From the NCBI GenBank assembly GCA_015520065.1, contig WAQV01000095.1, positions 1-7,209 of the forward strand: 7,209 bases of DNA, written 5' to 3'. Under the pieces are notes generated by a model, which saw nothing but the letters and a program-made list of their open reading frames with translations, searched no databases and had not been told where the DNA came from. This DNA comes from Candidatus Pacearchaeota archaeon. GTDB lineage: Archaea > Nanobdellota > Nanobdellia > Pacearchaeales > GW2011-AR1. Below, piece by piece: positions 6,501 to 7,209 of the stretch (positions are counted from its first letter, which is position 1; the number at the start of each line of letters is the position of its first letter). A program made the translations under genes and the position numbers.

Positions 6501-7209
6501 ATTGACATTTAATACTGTAAAATTAACTATTTGACTTGTTGTTTTATTTCCTAAACTGCTGTTATCCATTACACTGAAATTTATTATATAGCTTCCAACA
6601 TCATTTCTTGTTGGTGTAAAGCTTATATTTAAAACTCCTGTTGTTTTGTTGAAAGTATATTGCGAGCTGTTAAATAGCTCTCTACCTTCAGGTGTTGAGC
6701 AGTTTCTTGTTGACCACTCTGCAACAGCACAGCTTGTAAAGTTTATTGTCAACTCAAACGGGATGTTGTTTTCTTCGTCTGTTACATTAATTATCTTCTC
6801 AAAAAGCTCGCTCATATTGAATGACCAGTTTTCCAGTGTCTGAAACTGCGGAGGGTCATTAACTGCTGTTATATTTACTTTTAAGATTCCATTGCTTTGA
6901 GGTCCGTCAGTATCTGTTACTGTCAGCTCCAGCTGTTTGTTTCCGCTGCCAACATCAGCATCTGTAGTGATGTTTATTTCCAATATTCCTGTAGAACTGT
7001 TTAATGTAAAATTTGTCAGAGTTGTATTTGAAGATAGGCTATAGTTAAAAGTTAAAACATCATTAGTGTCAGGCTCAGTAACATTTGAGGAAGCGTTGTA
7101 TATACCTAAAACATCTTCAGTGCACTGCCAGTAATCAATAGAGGAAGGATTTCCGTCAATATCAACTGTTCCGTCATCGTTTGTGTTTATTACTGCTGGA
7201 GTGTTAGAT
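3507..7209 (-). CDS. Giant cadherin/Ig-like repeat surface protein with C-terminal membrane anchor (5' partial)
   Basis: The frame is open to the right edge, giving at least 1233 residues (numbered here from the edge). An apparent start at 6983 is a TTG inside a repeat (STGILEINIT) and is not the real N-terminus, which lies outside the window with any signal peptide. Residues 1-1000 hold about nine modules of 95-130 residues resembling cadherin-like/Ig-like folds. Their shared motifs are TED near the start, an acidic IN-A-S/T-D-x-D/E turn, STGVL/I, and F-T-P-x-x-x-D-V-G before the last strands. I count about 97 N-X-S/T sequons, about 95 of them before residue 1005, so heavy N-glycosylation and an extracellular location are likely. 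A Thr-rich stretch and seven glycines (1005-1011) lead to a sequon-poor beta domain (about 1015-1128, NEW3/CARDB-like). A helical segment with Cys1149 and Cys1182 follows, then a membrane helix (1205-1223) and the basic tail KRERLRRIGA. The likely role is adhesion or cell-envelope structure; the ligand is unknown. Confidence 0.88.
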   Translation of the reverse strand, partial: SNTPAVINTNDDGTVDIDGNPSSIDYWQCTEDVLGIYNASSNVTEPDTNDVLTFNYSLSSNTTLTNFTLNSSTGILEINITTDADVGSGNKQLELTVTDTDGPQSNGILKVNITAVNDPPQFQTLENWSFNMSELFEKIINVTDEENNIPFELTINFTSCAVAEWSTRNCSTPEGRELFNSSQYTFNKTTGVLNISFTPTRNDVGSYIINFSVMDNSSLGNKTTSQIVNFTVLNVNSAPYFQYVCDNERNATEDAEFTCFINASDIDEVNNLTFAINYTWFTFNSTGTNSTSVIVNSSTDFNGTAMINFTPSDSEVGNWSVNVTVIDTGSPVKANSTIIWFYISNIDDNVTLFQIDNMTAYTSNNYTIYVNASDDDLLIPDKSVYSEYLNFTSNESSWVQITSITTISGTNISQAKVDIYPSLAPQTETNYSINITVRDNSSFIDSTIFVIQILNNTAPVWNETTETNFSLTEDSNFYLNLSQNVTDAENDAISFSYSSDSLFPSFSIDASTGVINFTPTDADVGEHIVTINASDGVTPTSLVFNFTINNTNDNPLINALSGNNITPGSGITNGSSANVTEDSAVELYLRISDDDLNISSSQIAKGFYNESFTINLTIQGPNTSLFSFSYNTFLSPNTSQYMATFTPKQADIGSYNITINVTDNSNSSDELAFTLNVLNTQDAPVITNISNATSAINQNFFTDINATDEEDGNETTGNLTYSYAFINGNDFINNNESVFNTTSGVLNITFNSTQGGVYVINFSVNDTSGLVDFFLWEIKVYDYPVILSPPKSFLFSMVENETYTLNFTVNHTVQDNLTYEIIINGISRNSTSGYGNGTEFLWNFTSNFTDETTCLAGQVANLTLNVSNEKLSNTTTWNVTINHTNFPLQFTTNIQDTTATSLTLSNYFNDVDAADPCYNQTIGFTYTLVPNSTSGGSITVTITNWTNGSQPTINFSASQTSSANYSITAFEYENSSYTSSILNNVTSNNFSVTLTVTTTTTPSTGGGGGGGSTSIKPISLKIIVPGPISSKKKDKLIIPIALENTGKVDLKEIVLKATISKNNIKRTDLVASFDNSIIDILKVGERKNLTLIVDVNTQEAGTYEVTINATVKNPEYNDWAKIFINVEETERVRERILFTEEFIIGNPECAELKEVVDEAKDYAAKGNIKMADKKLNEALEACKKAIEQPPLIRAKKKLEEYLFNYAGLISIILFIIGFIFYSYKRERLRRIGA
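3510..4196 (-). other. Linker, stalk and membrane-anchor region of the surface protein
   Basis: This segment runs from the Gly7 linker (bases 4176-4196) through a beta-rich domain with the ENTGKVDLKEI and AGTYEVTINATV strands typical of NEW3/CARDB-type folds. It continues into a charged helical stretch bracketed by Cys1149 and Cys1182 (codons 3762-3764 and 3663-3665), then a hydrophobic helix of about 19 residues at bases 3540-3596, and ends in an Arg/Lys-rich tail. Only two sequons occur here, against about 95 in the repeats. The basic tail fits the positive-inside rule, placing the C-terminus in the cytoplasm. Confidence 0.75.
4209..7200 (-). repeat. Tandem array of about nine cadherin/Ig-like modules in the surface protein
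   Basis: Approximate modules, by residue counted from the right edge: 3-118, 119-239, 239-349, 349-459, 459-555, 555-684, 684-784, 784-887 and 888-1000. The pre-terminal motif recurs as TTDADVG, TPTRNDVG, TPSDSEVG, TPTDADVG and TPKQADIG, and each module tends to end in N-x-x-x-P before the next begins. The module at 459-555 (bases 5544-5834) is the cleanest copy; those at 349-459 and after 684 lack the TP-x-x-x-DVG motif. The repeats are clear in protein but diverged in DNA, so this is an old expansion rather than a recent duplication. Confidence 0.75.

Noticed and set aside
4492..6843. Short + strand open frames within the surface gene (4492-4710, 5416-5721, 6646-6843)
   Set aside because: They are antisense shadows of repeat modules, whose minus-strand reading gives consistent motif spacing across 1000 residues.
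4209..7209. DNA repeats such as recurring AACTCCTGT and GCATTTAT, considered as a CRISPR or other repeat array
   Set aside because: They are irregularly spaced, not identical, and in frame as STG(V/I) and INA(S/T)D codons of the protein modules.

Overview
The window looks like part of an archaeal genome, most likely a small-genome DPANN-type lineage (Woesearchaeota/Pacearchaeota-like). Four things suggest this: AT-rich DNA, very tight gene packing, a giant membrane-anchored surface protein packed with N-glycosylation sequons, and an archaeal-style TATA/BRE-like element with no clear bacterial -35/-10. This placement is inference; there is no rRNA or marker gene in the window.

Layout. At the left edge, on the + strand, is the 3' end of a lysine/glutamate-rich, coiled-coil-prone protein of unknown function whose reading frame is open to the edge (about 3-569). 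Six bases later it meets the tail of a minus-strand cluster. Read in transcription order (right to left), that cluster is: a giant surface protein of at least 1233 residues (right edge to 3507, N-terminus outside the window), a 57-base gap with a TATA-like element and a Shine-Dalgarno, a MoxR-family AAA+ ATPase (3449-2400), a DUF58 protein (2400-1498) and a membrane-anchored BatA-like VWA protein (1496-576). MoxR and DUF58 share one base (TAATG), and DUF58 and VWA are separated by one base (TAA-A-ATG), so the three are almost certainly one translationally coupled operon.

How the genes may work together. MoxR ATPases paired with VWA proteins are known as chaperone-like or assembly systems (RavA-ViaA, Bat operons, methanol dehydrogenase activation). 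Here the set is reduced to ATPase + DUF58 + one membrane VWA. It lies directly downstream, on the same strand, of a giant tandem beta-sandwich surface protein. A reasonable hypothesis is that the surface protein is the client or partner of the ATPase/VWA pair, in the place that the membrane-anchored BatD protein holds in bacterial Bat operons. Nothing in the sequence proves this. The surface protein has at least nine cadherin/Ig-like modules, about 95 N-X-S/T sequons, a Thr-rich/Gly7 linker, a sequon-poor stalk domain, a two-cysteine helical segment, one transmembrane helix and a basic cytoplasmic tail.

The window holds no gene-free stretch over 300 bases. I saw no tRNA, rRNA, CRISPR array or mobile element.
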